DNA from: Halofilum ochraceum
GTDB taxonomy: Bacteria > Pseudomonadota > Gammaproteobacteria > XJ16 > Halofilaceae
Assembly: GCF_001614315.2 (NCBI RefSeq)
Contig: NZ_LVEG02000004.1
Coordinates: 372,001 to 436,000 of the forward strand
Direction: 5' to 3'
DNA length: 64,000 nt
The stretch's first letter is position 1; the number at the start of each line of letters is the position of its first letter. A model generated the notes under the pieces. It was not told where the DNA came from. It saw only the letters and a list, made by a program, of their open reading frames with translations, and ran no database searches. Shown in pieces: positions 1 through 9,214 of the stretch. The translations under genes were made by a program, and so were the position numbers.

Positions 1-2178
1 TGGCCCTCGCTCGATCAGGTGTCAGGGCGTGTGCGCTTTGATGGGCCCTCGATGCGTATCGATGCCGAAGCGGCGCGCCTTTTCGGTATCCGGTCGCGGC
101 GTCTGACGGCGCGTATCCCGGATCTGGAGGAAGGTCGACTCGCCGTGAGCGCCGAGGCCGATGCCCCGATTGCCGATCTGATCCGGCTGGTCAACGAGAG
201 CCCCCTGGCGGACGAGCTGGGGCGGTTGTTCGCCGGCGCCCGGGGTGACGGCGAGGCACCGTTCAGGCTCGACCTGGAGGTGCCGCTGCGCGCGCCCGAG
301 CAGACGACCGTCGCTGGCCGTGTCGCGCTCAGCGGTGACAGCCTGGTGCAGCCCCGTTTCGATCTGGACATGCGCGATCTCGATGGCGCATTGCGTTTCA
401 CCCGGCGCGGGGTCGAGATGGACGGACTCGGCGCAACGGTGCGCGGCCAGCGTCTGACGGTGGATGCCGAGGTCGAAGAGGGCCCCGATCCGGACAACGT
501 CATCACCGCGAGCGGCATGATGGAGCCGCAGGCGCTGTTGCCGCACTTGTCCACTGTGCTTGCCGAGTATGTAACCGGCGCCGCGCCATGGCGTATCAAT
601 ATCCGCATCCCGTCGGGCGATGACGAGCCCATTATGCTGAGCGGTGATAGTGCGCTGCGCGGCACCGCCATCGATGTGCCGAGCCCACTCGGCAAGGCGC
701 CCGATCAGGATCGTCGACTCGCGTTCTCGCTGCCGCTCGAGGACGACGCGCCTCGCGTCGTGCGTCTCGAGTACGGTGACGAGCTGCGCGCACTCGTTGA
801 ACTGCTGGAGGGCAGGGACGATGGCATCGTGTGCGAGCGCGCGGCGGTGCATTTCGGCGATGGAGCGCCCCGGCTGCGTAAGGAACCCGGGCTGTATATG
901 GACGGCACGCTCAGGCGGCTCGATCTGCGCGGTTGGGCGCGCACCCTCATCGCCGAGGCGGGCGGGGGAACATCATCGTCCGCCGCGTCACGACCCGCTG
1001 GCGCCGACGGTTTCCCGGGCGCCCCCGGATTCGGAGGTGCCGACCTGGACGTGCAGGCCGCCCGCTACGACGCGTACGTGTTCTCGGATGCACGGCTGAG
1101 GACCCGACGCGAGGGCGGGGACTGGCTGGTGGAACTCGACAGCGACGAGGTGAGCGGCCAGACGCGGATCCCCGCCAATGTGGGTGCCGGTGAGCCGATC
1201 CGCGTCCGCTATGACTGGATCGATCTGGGTCTGCTTGCGCCTGAGGGCGGGGTGGAGGCGGCCGCCGCCCAGCAGACGGAGGAGGAGACCGGTTTCGATG
1301 GTGTAGACCCCGCCAGCATGCCCCCGCTCGACGTGCGCATCGATCGGCTGAAGACCCGTAATGCCCTGCTGAACGATATCACCCTCGTGACCAGTCCAAC
1401 GTCGGATGGGGTGACGATCCATCGCGTCGGATTCGATAACGAGCATCTGCGGCTCGAGGGCCAGGGGCGCTGGCGCGGTGATCCACGTTCAAGGACCTCC
1501 GTGCGTCTGCAGCTGCGCAGCGGCAACTTCGGTGCGGGGCTGAGCGGCATCGGTTACGGTGGTGCCCTGGTCGAGGGCGATGGCGAGGTGACAGCCAATC
1601 TGGACTGGAATGGCCCGCCCTGGGCGCCGACACTTGAGAATCTCGAAGGGTACGCCCAGCTCCAGCTCGAGGACGGCGTGATTCCGGAAGTGGATCCGGG
1701 CCCGGCGCGCCTGTTGGGTCTCGTTTCGCTGCGAGCGCTGCCGCAGCTGCTGTCCATGGATTTCGGCACTCTCGTTCAGCGCGGTTACGCCTTCGATACC
1801 ATCAATGGCCGCATCGATTTCGATGGTGGCAACGCGTTCAGTCGTGGCCTTGAAGTCGATGGGCCCGTCGGGAAAATGATCATTACCGGGCGGACCGGCC
1901 TGGTGGCGCGGGACTATGACCAGACGGTCGCGTTTCAGCCGGAACTGTCGAGTTCGCTGCCGGTAATCGGCGCTCTGACCGGAGGACCGGTTACCGGGCT
2001 TGCCGTCGCGCTGGTGCAGGGCGTGCTGCGCAACATCGGTGCTGATGTGGAGGAGGCCAGCGAATTCCGTTACAGCTTGACAGGCACATGGGCCGATCCC
2101 AAAGTCCAACTGGTGAACCGGGCACCCGAAAACACGAATACCTATGAGCCATCGCAACCGGGCCGCCAGGGCCGATGA
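1..2178 (+). CDS. yhdP: YhdP family protein, C-terminal part (5' end outside window)
   Basis: The reading frame is open from base 1, so the gene begins upstream of the window; about 725 codons are visible. The protein is rich in beta-strand repeats with alternating polar and hydrophobic residues, as in the AsmA-like C-terminal region of YhdP. YhdP proteins are large envelope proteins (usually above 1200 residues) that span the periplasm and take part in phospholipid transport to the outer membrane. Position supports the call: in many Gammaproteobacteria yhdP precedes a nitrilase-family amidase and tldD, as here. The stop overlaps the next start by 4 bases (ATGA), so the genes are probably cotranscribed. 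The ending, rich in Pro, Asn and Gln, looks natural. Confidence 0.85.
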   Translation, partial: WPSLDQVSGRVRFDGPSMRIDAEAARLFGIRSRRLTARIPDLEEGRLAVSAEADAPIADLIRLVNESPLADELGRLFAGARGDGEAPFRLDLEVPLRAPEQTTVAGRVALSGDSLVQPRFDLDMRDLDGALRFTRRGVEMDGLGATVRGQRLTVDAEVEEGPDPDNVITASGMMEPQALLPHLSTVLAEYVTGAAPWRINIRIPSGDDEPIMLSGDSALRGTAIDVPSPLGKAPDQDRRLAFSLPLEDDAPRVVRLEYGDELRALVELLEGRDDGIVCERAAVHFGDGAPRLRKEPGLYMDGTLRRLDLRGWARTLIAEAGGGTSSSAASRPAGADGFPGAPGFGGADLDVQAARYDAYVFSDARLRTRREGGDWLVELDSDEVSGQTRIPANVGAGEPIRVRYDWIDLGLLAPEGGVEAAAAQQTEEETGFDGVDPASMPPLDVRIDRLKTRNALLNDITLVTSPTSDGVTIHRVGFDNEHLRLEGQGRWRGDPRSRTSVRLQLRSGNFGAGLSGIGYGGALVEGDGEVTANLDWNGPPWAPTLENLEGYAQLQLEDGVIPEVDPGPARLLGLVSLRALPQLLSMDFGTLVQRGYAFDTINGRIDFDGGNAFSRGLEVDGPVGKMIITGRTGLVARDYDQTVAFQPELSSSLPVIGALTGGPVTGLAVALVQGVLRNIGADVEEASEFRYSLTGTWADPKVQLVNRAPENTNTYEPSQPGRQGR

Positions 2179-2540
2179 GGATGGCGCGCAACCTTCCGCG
2201 TATACTCTCGGGGATCGCCTTGCTCGGTGCCATGCTGTCGGTGCCGGCTACGGCGGTAGCCGATTCCTGGACCCTGGAAGCCAGCGCCTGGGCGCGACCC
2301 CGTGACGGCCGCACGGTCGTCACGATGGCGCCGTTGCCCTCGGTCGTCCGCGCCTGGTCGCGCCGCAGCAATGCCCAGCTGGTCGTTCGTTATGCGGGGG
2401 GCGAGCGCGGCGAACTGTGGGCCACCGAGCTCGGCGACTGGCTGGTCGCGCTGGGGGTTCCGGGGAGTGCAATCACGCTGACCCCCGGCGGTCGGCCGGA
2501 ACGCCTTGAACTCGAGATCACGGAGGGCGACGGGACATGA
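2175..2540 (+). CDS. Small exported protein of unknown function
   Basis: Encodes 121 residues. Residues 1-29 look like a Sec signal peptide: MRMAR charged start, a hydrophobic stretch with LLGAMLSVPA, then AVA-D as a cleavage site. The mature part (about 90 residues) has no motif I recognise; it contains RRSNAQLVVRYAGG and ends in an acidic tail. The start overlaps the yhdP stop by 4 bases and the stop overlaps the next start by 4 bases, so it belongs to the yhdP - amidase operon. A periplasmic role linked to YhdP is possible but is inference only. Confidence 0.7.
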   Translation: MRMARNLPRILSGIALLGAMLSVPATAVADSWTLEASAWARPRDGRTVVTMAPLPSVVRAWSRRSNAQLVVRYAGGERGELWATELGDWLVALGVPGSAITLTPGGRPERLELEITEGDGT

Positions 2541-3373
2541 GCGAAACGCGGATGGCCGCGATCCAGATGGCGTCCGGGTCGAACGTGCTGGCCAATCTCG
2601 ATGAGGCCGGGAATCTGATCGCCGCGGCGGCCGCCGATGGCGCCAGCGTGATCGGTCTCCCGGAGAACTTCGGCCTGATCGGCCAAACCGAGAAGGCCAA
2701 GCTGGAACACGCGGAGGCGGAAGGCAGCGGTCCGCAGCAGGACTTCCTGGCGGCAACGGCCGTGCGCCACGGGGTCTGGCTGATCGGGGGCTCGCTGCCG
2801 ATCGCGACCCCGGGTGGCGAGCGCGTGCGGCAGCGCCTGATGGTCTTCGGTCCGGACGGTGCCTGTGTCGCGCAATACGACAAGATGCACCTGTTCGATG
2901 TTGAGCTGGACAACGGCGAGACCTATCGGGAGTCCTCGGGGATCGAACCCGGCGATGCCGTTGTGACCGTCGATCTGCCGATCGGACGGCTGGGATTGAC
3001 GATCTGCTACGATCTGCGCTTCCCGGAGCTGTACCGCCAGCTGCTCGACCGGGGCGCGGAGATTTTCTTCGTGCCCAGCGCCTTCACCAAAGCGACCGGT
3101 CGGGCCCACTGGGAAGTCCTGTTGCGTGCCCGTTCGATCGAAAATCTCGCCTGGACGGTTGCGCCGGCCCAGGGCGGATACCATGTCAGTGGACGTGAGA
3201 CCTGGGGACATACGATGATCGTCGATCCCTGGGGCACGGTCGTGGCCGAACGCGCCAACGGCAATGGTTTCGTCGCCGCCGATTTCGATCGCGCGCGCCT
3301 GGAGGCCACGCGCCGCCGTTTCCCCGCGACGCGCCACCGTCGTCTCGCCAGCGGTTCGCACGAACCGCGATAA
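2537..3373 (+). CDS. Carbon-nitrogen hydrolase (nitrilase superfamily), probable deaminated-glutathione amidase
   Basis: 278 residues, the usual size for single-domain nitrilase-superfamily amidases. The Glu-Lys-Cys catalytic triad is visible: E43 in LPENFG, K116 in YDKMHLFDVE and C157 in LTICYDLRFPELYR. This branch (Nit1/YbeM-like) hydrolyses the amide of deaminated glutathione, a repair reaction in the cytoplasm; the substrate is inferred from family resemblance. The gene starts with ATGA overlap on the preceding small gene and is followed after 78 bases by tldD. The yhdP - nitrilase - tldD order is widespread in Gammaproteobacteria. Confidence 0.88.
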   Translation: MSETRMAAIQMASGSNVLANLDEAGNLIAAAAADGASVIGLPENFGLIGQTEKAKLEHAEAEGSGPQQDFLAATAVRHGVWLIGGSLPIATPGGERVRQRLMVFGPDGACVAQYDKMHLFDVELDNGETYRESSGIEPGDAVVTVDLPIGRLGLTICYDLRFPELYRQLLDRGAEIFFVPSAFTKATGRAHWEVLLRARSIENLAWTVAPAQGGYHVSGRETWGHTMIVDPWGTVVAERANGNGFVAADFDRARLEATRRRFPATRHRRLASGSHEPR

Positions 3374-3451
3374 CCCGATCGCCGGGATGGCGCCAGTGGC
3401 GCATGCCCGGCGACCAGACCACCGCATCCGTACTGTCGGATGGAGGAACCC

Positions 3452-4900
3452 ATGACCGACGCTGCACTCGATATCGCCAGCGAGCACCTGCTGGCCCCGG
3501 CCGGCCTCGAGACGAACGCGCTCGGGCGCGTCCTCGACGGCCTGCTCGGCCATGCGGTCGACGCGGCCGACCTGTACTTCCAGTCCGCACGCCAGGAATC
3601 CTGGATCCTGGAGGATGGCATCGTCCGCGAGGGCAGTTTCGATGTCGACCGCGGGGTGGGCGTGCGCGCGATGGCCGGAGAACGCACCGGCTTCGCCTAC
3701 TCCGACGAGATCGCGCTGCCGGCGCTGGAGCAGTCGGCCCGCGCCGCCCGTGCCATCGCCCGGGCCGGCCAGGACGCCGCCGTACCCGCATGGCGCGGCG
3801 GCGGTGCACTGGCGCTGTACCCGTCCGACGATCCCCTGGCGACGCTGACGGACAGCGAAAAGGTCGAGCTGCTGATGGCCTGTGACCGCGAGGCGCGGGC
3901 GGCCGATCCGGCAGTCAAGCAGGTCATCGCGAGCCTGTCGGGCAAGCACGAGGTGGTGCTGGTGGCCGCATCCGATGGGACGCTGGCGGCCGATGTGCGT
4001 CCGCTGGTGCGCCTCAACGTAAGCGTGATCGTTGAACGCGACGGCCGCCGCGAGCAGGGCATGGGCGGTGGCGGCGGCCGCCATGGCTACGACGTGTTCG
4101 TCCAGCAGGGCCGTGCGCGCGAGTACGCCCGCGAGGCGGTGCGCCAGGCGCTGGTCAACACCGAGGCCGTCGATGCCCCGGCCGGGACGATGCCGGTCGT
4201 GCTCGGGTCGGGCTGGGCCGGTGTGCTCCTGCATGAGGCGGTGGGTCATGGGCTCGAAGGCGATTTCAATCGCAAGGGCACGTCCGCGTTCGCTGGTCGT
4301 GTGGGCGAGCGTGTGGCCGCGCGCGGCTGCACCGTGGTGGACGAGGGTTCCATCGATGGTCGTCGCGGCTCGCTCAGTATCGACGACGAGGGCACCGCGA
4401 CGCAGTGCACCACATTGATCGAGGACGGCATCCTGACCGGTTACATGCAGGACAAGATGAACGCGCGCCTGATGGGGCAGCGCTCGACCGGCAACGGCCG
4501 GCGCGAGTCCTATGCCCATCTGCCGATGCCACGCATGACCAACACCTACATGCGCGCCGGCGACCGCGACCCGCAGGAGATCATCGAGTCGGTCGATCGC
4601 GGCCTCTATGCCGTCAATTTCGGCGGCGGCCAGGTCGACATCACCTCCGGTAAATTCGTTTTCTCCGTGTCCGAGGCGTACATGATTGAAAACGGTCGCG
4701 TGACAAAGCCGGTCAAGGGCGCGACCCTGATCGGCAACGGCCCGAGCGCGCTGCACCAGGTCTCGATGGTCGGCAACGACCTCGAACTCGACACCGGCAT
4801 CGGTGTGTGCGGCAAGGAAGGCCAGAGCGTCCCCGTCGGCGTCGGCCAGCCCACGCTCAAGCTTGATGCCATTACCGTGGGTGGTACGCAGAGCGGGTAA
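3452..4900 (+). CDS. tldD: Metalloprotease TldD
   Basis: 482 residues from the ATG at 3452. An in-frame ATG exists at 3440, but that codon lies in the GGAGGAA ribosome binding site that best serves 3452, so the later start is preferred. The zinc motif HEAVGH (HExxxH) is at residues 261-266, followed by GLEGDF as in TldD. TldD forms a heterodimeric cytoplasmic protease with TldE/PmbA that acts on unfolded peptides, including modified peptides such as microcin precursors and the antitoxin CcdA. Its partner pmbA is the next gene but is separated by a foldback element. In many relatives yjgA (darP) lies between them; it is absent here. Confidence 0.95.
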   Translation: MTDAALDIASEHLLAPAGLETNALGRVLDGLLGHAVDAADLYFQSARQESWILEDGIVREGSFDVDRGVGVRAMAGERTGFAYSDEIALPALEQSARAARAIARAGQDAAVPAWRGGGALALYPSDDPLATLTDSEKVELLMACDREARAADPAVKQVIASLSGKHEVVLVAASDGTLAADVRPLVRLNVSVIVERDGRREQGMGGGGGRHGYDVFVQQGRAREYAREAVRQALVNTEAVDAPAGTMPVVLGSGWAGVLLHEAVGHGLEGDFNRKGTSAFAGRVGERVAARGCTVVDEGSIDGRRGSLSIDDEGTATQCTTLIEDGILTGYMQDKMNARLMGQRSTGNGRRESYAHLPMPRMTNTYMRAGDRDPQEIIESVDRGLYAVNFGGGQVDITSGKFVFSVSEAYMIENGRVTKPVKGATLIGNGPSALHQVSMVGNDLELDTGIGVCGKEGQSVPVGVGQPTLKLDAITVGGTQSG

Positions 4901-4910
4901 GTCAAAAGCG

Positions 4911-5230
4911 GTACCACGAATGAACACGAATGGACACGAATGGCTGCCGCAGGGCCCCGTGAGGTTACAGGAGCTTCGCTGAGGTCATGGAGGTCTTCGA
5001 GGTGGTGATGAAAACCACAGATGAACACAGATGGATACAGATAAAAGTCAAATGTGGTAGGTCACAGATCGCGAACGCGTGATTTTACTCCACTGGAGTT
5101 TTTGACCTTATCTGTGTCTATCTGTCGTTAAGGCACCAGACTTCACTGCCGACAACACTTCAGCGAAGCTCCCCGGAACCATAGAAGCCCTGCGGCAGCA
5201 TTCGTGTCCATTCGTGTTCATTCGTGGTTC
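4911..5230. repeat. Long foldback (nested inverted repeat) element between tldD and pmbA
   Basis: Outer arms are about 44 bases each: 4911-4954 (ACCACGAATGAACACGAATG then GACACGAATGGCTGCCGCAG) and 5187-5230, whose reverse complement matches almost perfectly. Inner arms also pair: GGAGCTTCGCTGA near 4970-4983 with TTCAGCGAAGCTCC near 5159-5172, and the ACACAGATGGATACAGATAA type block near 5026-5044 with its complement near 5109-5128. The core (about 5050-5105) is AT-richer than its surroundings. There is no ORF. The whole is a roughly 320-base cruciform or transcript hairpin, resembling a MITE-like dispersed repeat. It fills nearly the whole tldD-pmbA gap. Confidence 0.85.
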
Positions 5231-5277
5231 TTGATTTTTAGTCCGGTTCAGCGGCAGAGACCGCTGATGGAGAAACG

Positions 5278-6639
5278 ATGAGTTCCGTGCCCGTGCAGTC
5301 AGACCGGACCGGTGGCGATCTGCCGGCGGCGAGTGAGTTGGAGCGGCTGGTGGAGCAGGCGCTGGCGAGTGCGCAGGCCGAGGGGGCGACCGCGGCCGAG
5401 GCCGGGGCGAGCGTGGCCGATGGTCTGTCCGTGAGCGTGCGCGGCGGCGAGGTCGAGACGGTCGAGTATCAGCGCGACCGCAGTCTCGCCATCACCGTGT
5501 TCATCGGCCAGCGCACCGGCTCGGCGGCGACCAGCGACTTCCGCGACGAGGCGGTCCAGGACACGGTCGCGGCCGCCTGCCGGATCGCGCGCTTCACCGC
5601 GGAGGATCCGTACGCCGGCCTCGCCGATGCCGAACTCATGGCCCGCGAGGTGCCCGACCTCGACCTGTATCACCCCTGGGGACTCGATGCGGAAGCGGCG
5701 ATCGAGCGGGCCCTTGCCTGCGAGCATGCGGCCCGTGCCGATGAGCGCATCACCAATACCGAGGGTGCCGGCGTCAACGCCCACGCCGCCGTCTCCACGT
5801 ACGGCAACACGCATGGTTTCCTGCAGACGGTCCACGGCACCCGCCACGGTATCGATTGCGCCGTGATCGCCGGGCATGGCGACCACATGCAGCGTGATTT
5901 CTGGTACACGGTCGCGCGCGCGCCGGAGGATCTCGAGTCGCCCGAGGCGGTCGGCCGGCGGGCCGCCGAGCGCACCATCGCCCGGATCGGTGCCGACCAG
6001 ATCGCCACGACCGAGTGTCCGGTGCTGTTCGTGCCGGAGATGGCGCGTTCGATCGTCGGCCATCTGGTCGGCGCCGTGCGCGGCAGCGCGCTCTACCGGG
6101 AGGCGACGTTCCTCGCCGGACGGCGGGGCGAGCAACTGTTCCCGGAATTCGTGCGCATCCACGAACAACCGCATCTGCCGCGCGCGATGGGCTCCTGTGC
6201 GTTCGACCGCGAGGGCGTGGCGACCGCACCGCGCGATCTCGTCAGCGATGGCGTGCTGCGCGATTACGTGCTGGACAGTTACAGCGCGCGCCGGCTGGGT
6301 ATGGAGACGACCGGCAATGCGGGTGGGGTGCACAACCTCACGCTCGAGCCGGGCGATGAAGACTTCGAGCAGCTGCTCGCGCGGATGGGGACGGGGCTCG
6401 TCGTCACCGAGATGATGGGGATGGGCGTGAACATGGTAACCGGCGACTACTCACGCGGCGCCGCCGGTTACTGGGTGGAAAATGGGCGCATCGCCCAGCC
6501 CGTCCAGGAGGTCACCGTCGCCGGCACGCTGGAGCGGATGTTCGCGGGGATCGTCGCCATTGGCAGCGATCTGGATACGCGCGCCAATATCCGGACGCCG
6601 TCCGTGTTGATCGACCGCCTGACCGTCGCCGGATCCTGA
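5278..6639 (+). CDS. pmbA: Metalloprotease subunit PmbA/TldE
   Basis: 453 residues, typical for PmbA (TldE). It shares the TldD/PmbA fold (N-terminal region with SVRGGEVETVEYQRDRS; C-terminal part with TGDYSRGAAGYWVENG and a closing SVLIDRLTVAG) but lacks the HExxxH motif, as expected for the non-catalytic partner of the TldD-TldE protease. It acts in the cytoplasm with TldD. The ATG follows GGAGAAACG closely. The gene ends 6 bases before the convergent DUF3108 gene. The foldback element upstream may uncouple its transcription from tldD. Confidence 0.93.
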   Translation: MSSVPVQSDRTGGDLPAASELERLVEQALASAQAEGATAAEAGASVADGLSVSVRGGEVETVEYQRDRSLAITVFIGQRTGSAATSDFRDEAVQDTVAAACRIARFTAEDPYAGLADAELMAREVPDLDLYHPWGLDAEAAIERALACEHAARADERITNTEGAGVNAHAAVSTYGNTHGFLQTVHGTRHGIDCAVIAGHGDHMQRDFWYTVARAPEDLESPEAVGRRAAERTIARIGADQIATTECPVLFVPEMARSIVGHLVGAVRGSALYREATFLAGRRGEQLFPEFVRIHEQPHLPRAMGSCAFDREGVATAPRDLVSDGVLRDYVLDSYSARRLGMETTGNAGGVHNLTLEPGDEDFEQLLARMGTGLVVTEMMGMGVNMVTGDYSRGAAGYWVENGRIAQPVQEVTVAGTLERMFAGIVAIGSDLDTRANIRTPSVLIDRLTVAGS

Positions 6640-6645
6640 GCGGCG

Positions 6646-7404
6646 TCAGTCGGACTGGGCGGCTTCGCCTTTCAGGCCGGTGAGTTCGAGGCGGCCGGTC
6701 AGATCGCCGTTCTTGCGCTGGTCGATCCGGACCGCGACCCAGTCGAGTTCCGGCGCCAGCCACGTGATGGTCTCGCGTTTCTTGCCCCTGCGGACCCGCT
6801 CAACCCGCACGGTGTCGAAGGTGCCAAAAGGCACGCTGATCGATTCGCGCCCGGCTTGCCGGAACACGAGCGTCTCGCGTTCGCCATCGTCGTCGATCGT
6901 GGCGATACGCACATCCTGATCGCCGCGCGCGACGTGCTGGATCATGGCCAGTGTGGCCGAGAACCCGTCGAGCGTGTCCTTTTTGAGGTTGAGCGTACGT
7001 ACGCCGTCCGCGTCCCGGACCGTCGCCGCGCGCGCCGCCCAGTCGAAATCTACCCGGACATTGTCCTCTTTGTCCGGGTCGCTGTGATCATAGACCGTCG
7101 GGCGGAGCCGGCCGTTATGCGCTTCCAGCCGGGTGGACTCGATCGCCTGGCCGGAGACGAACAGGCTCGCCAGGCCACTGGCCTCGGTGATGCTGCGGTA
7201 GTGCCAGCCCCCCGTGTCGGGCTGCAGGCTGATGGCCGTGGTGCCGAGCTGGATGGAGCCGTTGGTCACGCGGTACTCCGCGTGGAAGGTCGACAGGGGC
7301 GTGGGCAGCGCGTTGCCTCCGGCCATGGTCGCGAGCGAGAGCAGCCACAGGCACGTAGCCAGCAGAAAGCGGTTGCCCGGGCGGTAGGGGGCGTCAGTCG
7401 ACAC
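6646..7404 (-). CDS. DUF3108-family exported protein
   Basis: 252 residues from the GTG at 7404, which overlaps the 3' end of purN by 11 bases. A longer frame reaching 7569 exists but only overlaps purN. Residues about 12-31 (RFLLATCLWLLSLATMAGG) form a signal peptide. The mature protein has the beta-rich layout of DUF3108 (FHAEYRVTNGSIQLGTTAIS near the start). DUF3108 proteins are periplasmic or envelope-associated with unknown biochemical role and commonly follow purN in Gammaproteobacteria. The start codon choice is moderately sure. Confidence 0.75.
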   Translation of the reverse strand: MSTDAPYRPGNRFLLATCLWLLSLATMAGGNALPTPLSTFHAEYRVTNGSIQLGTTAISLQPDTGGWHYRSITEASGLASLFVSGQAIESTRLEAHNGRLRPTVYDHSDPDKEDNVRVDFDWAARAATVRDADGVRTLNLKKDTLDGFSATLAMIQHVARGDQDVRIATIDDDGERETLVFRQAGRESISVPFGTFDTVRVERVRRGKKRETITWLAPELDWVAVRIDQRKNGDLTGRLELTGLKGEAAQSD

Positions 7405-8089
7405 GGTCGCGGGATTCCTCCGGGAGCGGTTCGTCCTCGATGTCATGTGGATCGATGATCGGGGCCGCGAGCTTGGCGCCGTCGAGGCGGGCGGTGCGGC
7501 CATCGAACGTGAGCCGGCCCTGCGCGAACCAGCGCACGGCCAGCGGAAAGATGCGGTGCTCGCGCTCAAGCACCCGCGCGGCCAGTGTTTCTTCGGTATC
7601 GCCGGCCCGGACAGGGACGCTCGCCTGCAGGACGGCGGGACCGCCGTCGAGTTCCGGGGTGACGAAGTGCACGGTGGCCCCGTGGCGCTCGACGCCGGCC
7701 TCTAGGGCCCGGCGGTGGGTGTGCAGGCCACGAAAATCGGGCAGCAGCGATGGATGGATGTTGAGCATCCGATCCCGATATCGCTCGATGAAACCATCGG
7801 TCAGAATCCGCATGAAGCCGGCCAGCACGATCAGGGCCGGCCCGTGGCGGTCGATGGTCTCCGCGAGCGCGGCGTCGAAGGCTGCCCGGTCCCCGTACGC
7901 CTTGTGATCGATGACTTGCGCGGCCACGCCGTGCGCGTCGGCGCGGTCGAGAGCGGTGACCCCGGGGCGGTTGCTGATGACGGCGCGGAAATCGACCGGG
8001 AGGTCGCCGCGCGCATGCGCCGCGAGCAGCGCCTCCAGATTGGTCCCGCGCCCGGAGACCAGAACGACGATCGGCAGTCCGCCCTTCAA
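7394..8089 (-). CDS. purN: Phosphoribosylglycinamide formyltransferase 1
   Basis: 231 residues when started at TTG 8089, which overlaps the purM stop (TTGA). A longer open frame to 8224 has no family homology in its extra part. PurN transfers a formyl group from 10-formyltetrahydrofolate to GAR in purine synthesis. Visible signatures are [15 protein letters not shown] near the start, NIHPSLLP with the catalytic Asn and His, and [13 protein letters not shown] with the catalytic Asp. A C-terminal extension of about 20 residues ([20 protein letters not shown]) is acidic. It forms an operon purM-purN-DUF3108. Confidence 0.92.
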   Translation of the reverse strand: MKGGLPIVVLVSGRGTNLEALLAAHARGDLPVDFRAVISNRPGVTALDRADAHGVAAQVIDHKAYGDRAAFDAALAETIDRHGPALIVLAGFMRILTDGFIERYRDRMLNIHPSLLPDFRGLHTHRRALEAGVERHGATVHFVTPELDGGPAVLQASVPVRAGDTEETLAARVLEREHRIFPLAVRWFAQGRLTFDGRTARLDGAKLAAPIIDPHDIEDEPLPEESRDRVD

Positions 8090-9147
8090 GAAACGGCCCC
8101 GGTGATCACTTCGGGCTCGGATTCGTCCGATGCCTCGATCCGGCCGATGCGCCACACCGTCTCGCCCGCGCCGGCGAGCGCCGCCTCGGCCGCGGCCGCG
8201 CCCGTCTCCGGAACCACCACGCACATACCGATGCCGCAGTTGAACGTACGCAGCATCTCGCGTTCCTCGATCTCCCCGGCGTCCTGCAGCCAGTCGAACA
8301 CGGGCGGCCGCTCCCAGCTTTGCGGGTCGATGCGGGCGCAGGTCCCGGCGGGGAGTACGCGGGGGAGGTTCTCGAGCAGCCCGCCCCCCGTGATATGCGC
8401 CAGTGCATGGACCTCATGCTCGCCGAGCAGGGCCAGCAGCGAGCGGACATAGATCCGCGTCGGTGCCATCAGGGCGGCCCCGAGCGTGGTGTCACCGCAG
8501 GGCATGGCCGGATCGGCGCCGCTGCGCTCGAGTACCCGCCGGATAAGCGAATAACCGTTCGAGTGCGGACCCGACGCGGCGAGGCCGAGCACGCAGTCGC
8601 CCGGCGCGACGCGCGTTGGGTCGAGGATCCGGTCACGCTCGACCGCGCCGACGCAGAAACCGGCGAGGTCGTAGTCCCCGGCCGCGTACATGCCCGGCAT
8701 CTCCGCCGTCTCGCCGCCGATGAGTGCGCAGCCGGCCTCGCTGCAGCCGGCTGCGATACCGCGGATGACGGTCGCAGCGACTTCTTCATCGAGCTTGCCG
8801 GTGGCGTAGTAATCGAGGAAGAACTGCGGCTCGGCCCCGGTGACGATCACGTCGTTGACGCACATCGCGACCAGGTCGATGCCGATCGAGTCGTGGCGGT
8901 CGAGGTCGCGCGCGAGTCGCAGTTTGGTGCCGACGCCATCGGTGCCGGAGACGAGTACCGGCTGGCGGAAGCGGCTCATATCGAGCGCGAACAGGCCGCC
9001 GAAGCCGCCGAGTCCGCCGAGCACCTCGGGTCTTCGGGTGGCCGCCACGTCGGCGCCGATCCGGTCGACCAGACGCTCGCCGGCATCGATGTCCACGCCG
9101 GCGTCGCGGTACGTAAGAGGGCCGGGAGCTGAATCGGAGTCGGTCAT
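8086..9147 (-). CDS. purM: Phosphoribosylformylglycinamidine cyclo-ligase (AIR synthase)
   Basis: 353 residues from the ATG at 9147; a longer open frame to 9402 runs backward through the divergent promoter region and was not used. PurM closes FGAM to AIR with ATP in purine synthesis. Signatures include [13 protein letters not shown] at the start, [20 protein letters not shown] (ATP-binding region) and [12 protein letters not shown]. It is followed by purN through a TTGA overlap. The gene is divergent from the DUF2066 gene across about 67 bases. Confidence 0.95.
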   Translation of the reverse strand: MTDSDSAPGPLTYRDAGVDIDAGERLVDRIGADVAATRRPEVLGGLGGFGGLFALDMSRFRQPVLVSGTDGVGTKLRLARDLDRHDSIGIDLVAMCVNDVIVTGAEPQFFLDYYATGKLDEEVAATVIRGIAAGCSEAGCALIGGETAEMPGMYAAGDYDLAGFCVGAVERDRILDPTRVAPGDCVLGLAASGPHSNGYSLIRRVLERSGADPAMPCGDTTLGAALMAPTRIYVRSLLALLGEHEVHALAHITGGGLLENLPRVLPAGTCARIDPQSWERPPVFDWLQDAGEIEEREMLRTFNCGIGMCVVVPETGAAAAEAALAGAGETVWRIGRIEASDESEPEVITGAVS

Positions 9148-9186
9148 GGGCGATGGCAACGTCTGCAGCAGCGAGCAAAAATGGTA

Positions 9187-9192
9187 TTGTAC
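9187..9192 (-). promoter_or_regulatory. Possible -10 box of purM promoter
   Basis: On the minus strand this reads TACAAT, one base from the consensus TATAAT, 40 bases upstream of the purM ATG in the short purM/DUF2066 divergent gap (9148-9214). No convincing -35 hexamer was found, so the call is weak. No clear PurR-type palindrome was seen. Confidence 0.3.
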
Positions 9193-9214
9193 CTCGCCGT
9201 TTCGGTCACCGGAT

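Noticed and set aside
2390-4927. 845-codon open frame on the minus strand opposite the nitrilase and tldD genes
   Set aside because: It runs antisense through two clear genes with intact catalytic motifs. Its translation is Arg/Gly/His-rich without any family signature, a common effect of high GC.
8840-9214. N-terminal extension of the DUF2066 frame
   Set aside because: It overlaps purM on the other strand and precedes a clear signal peptide start at 9215.
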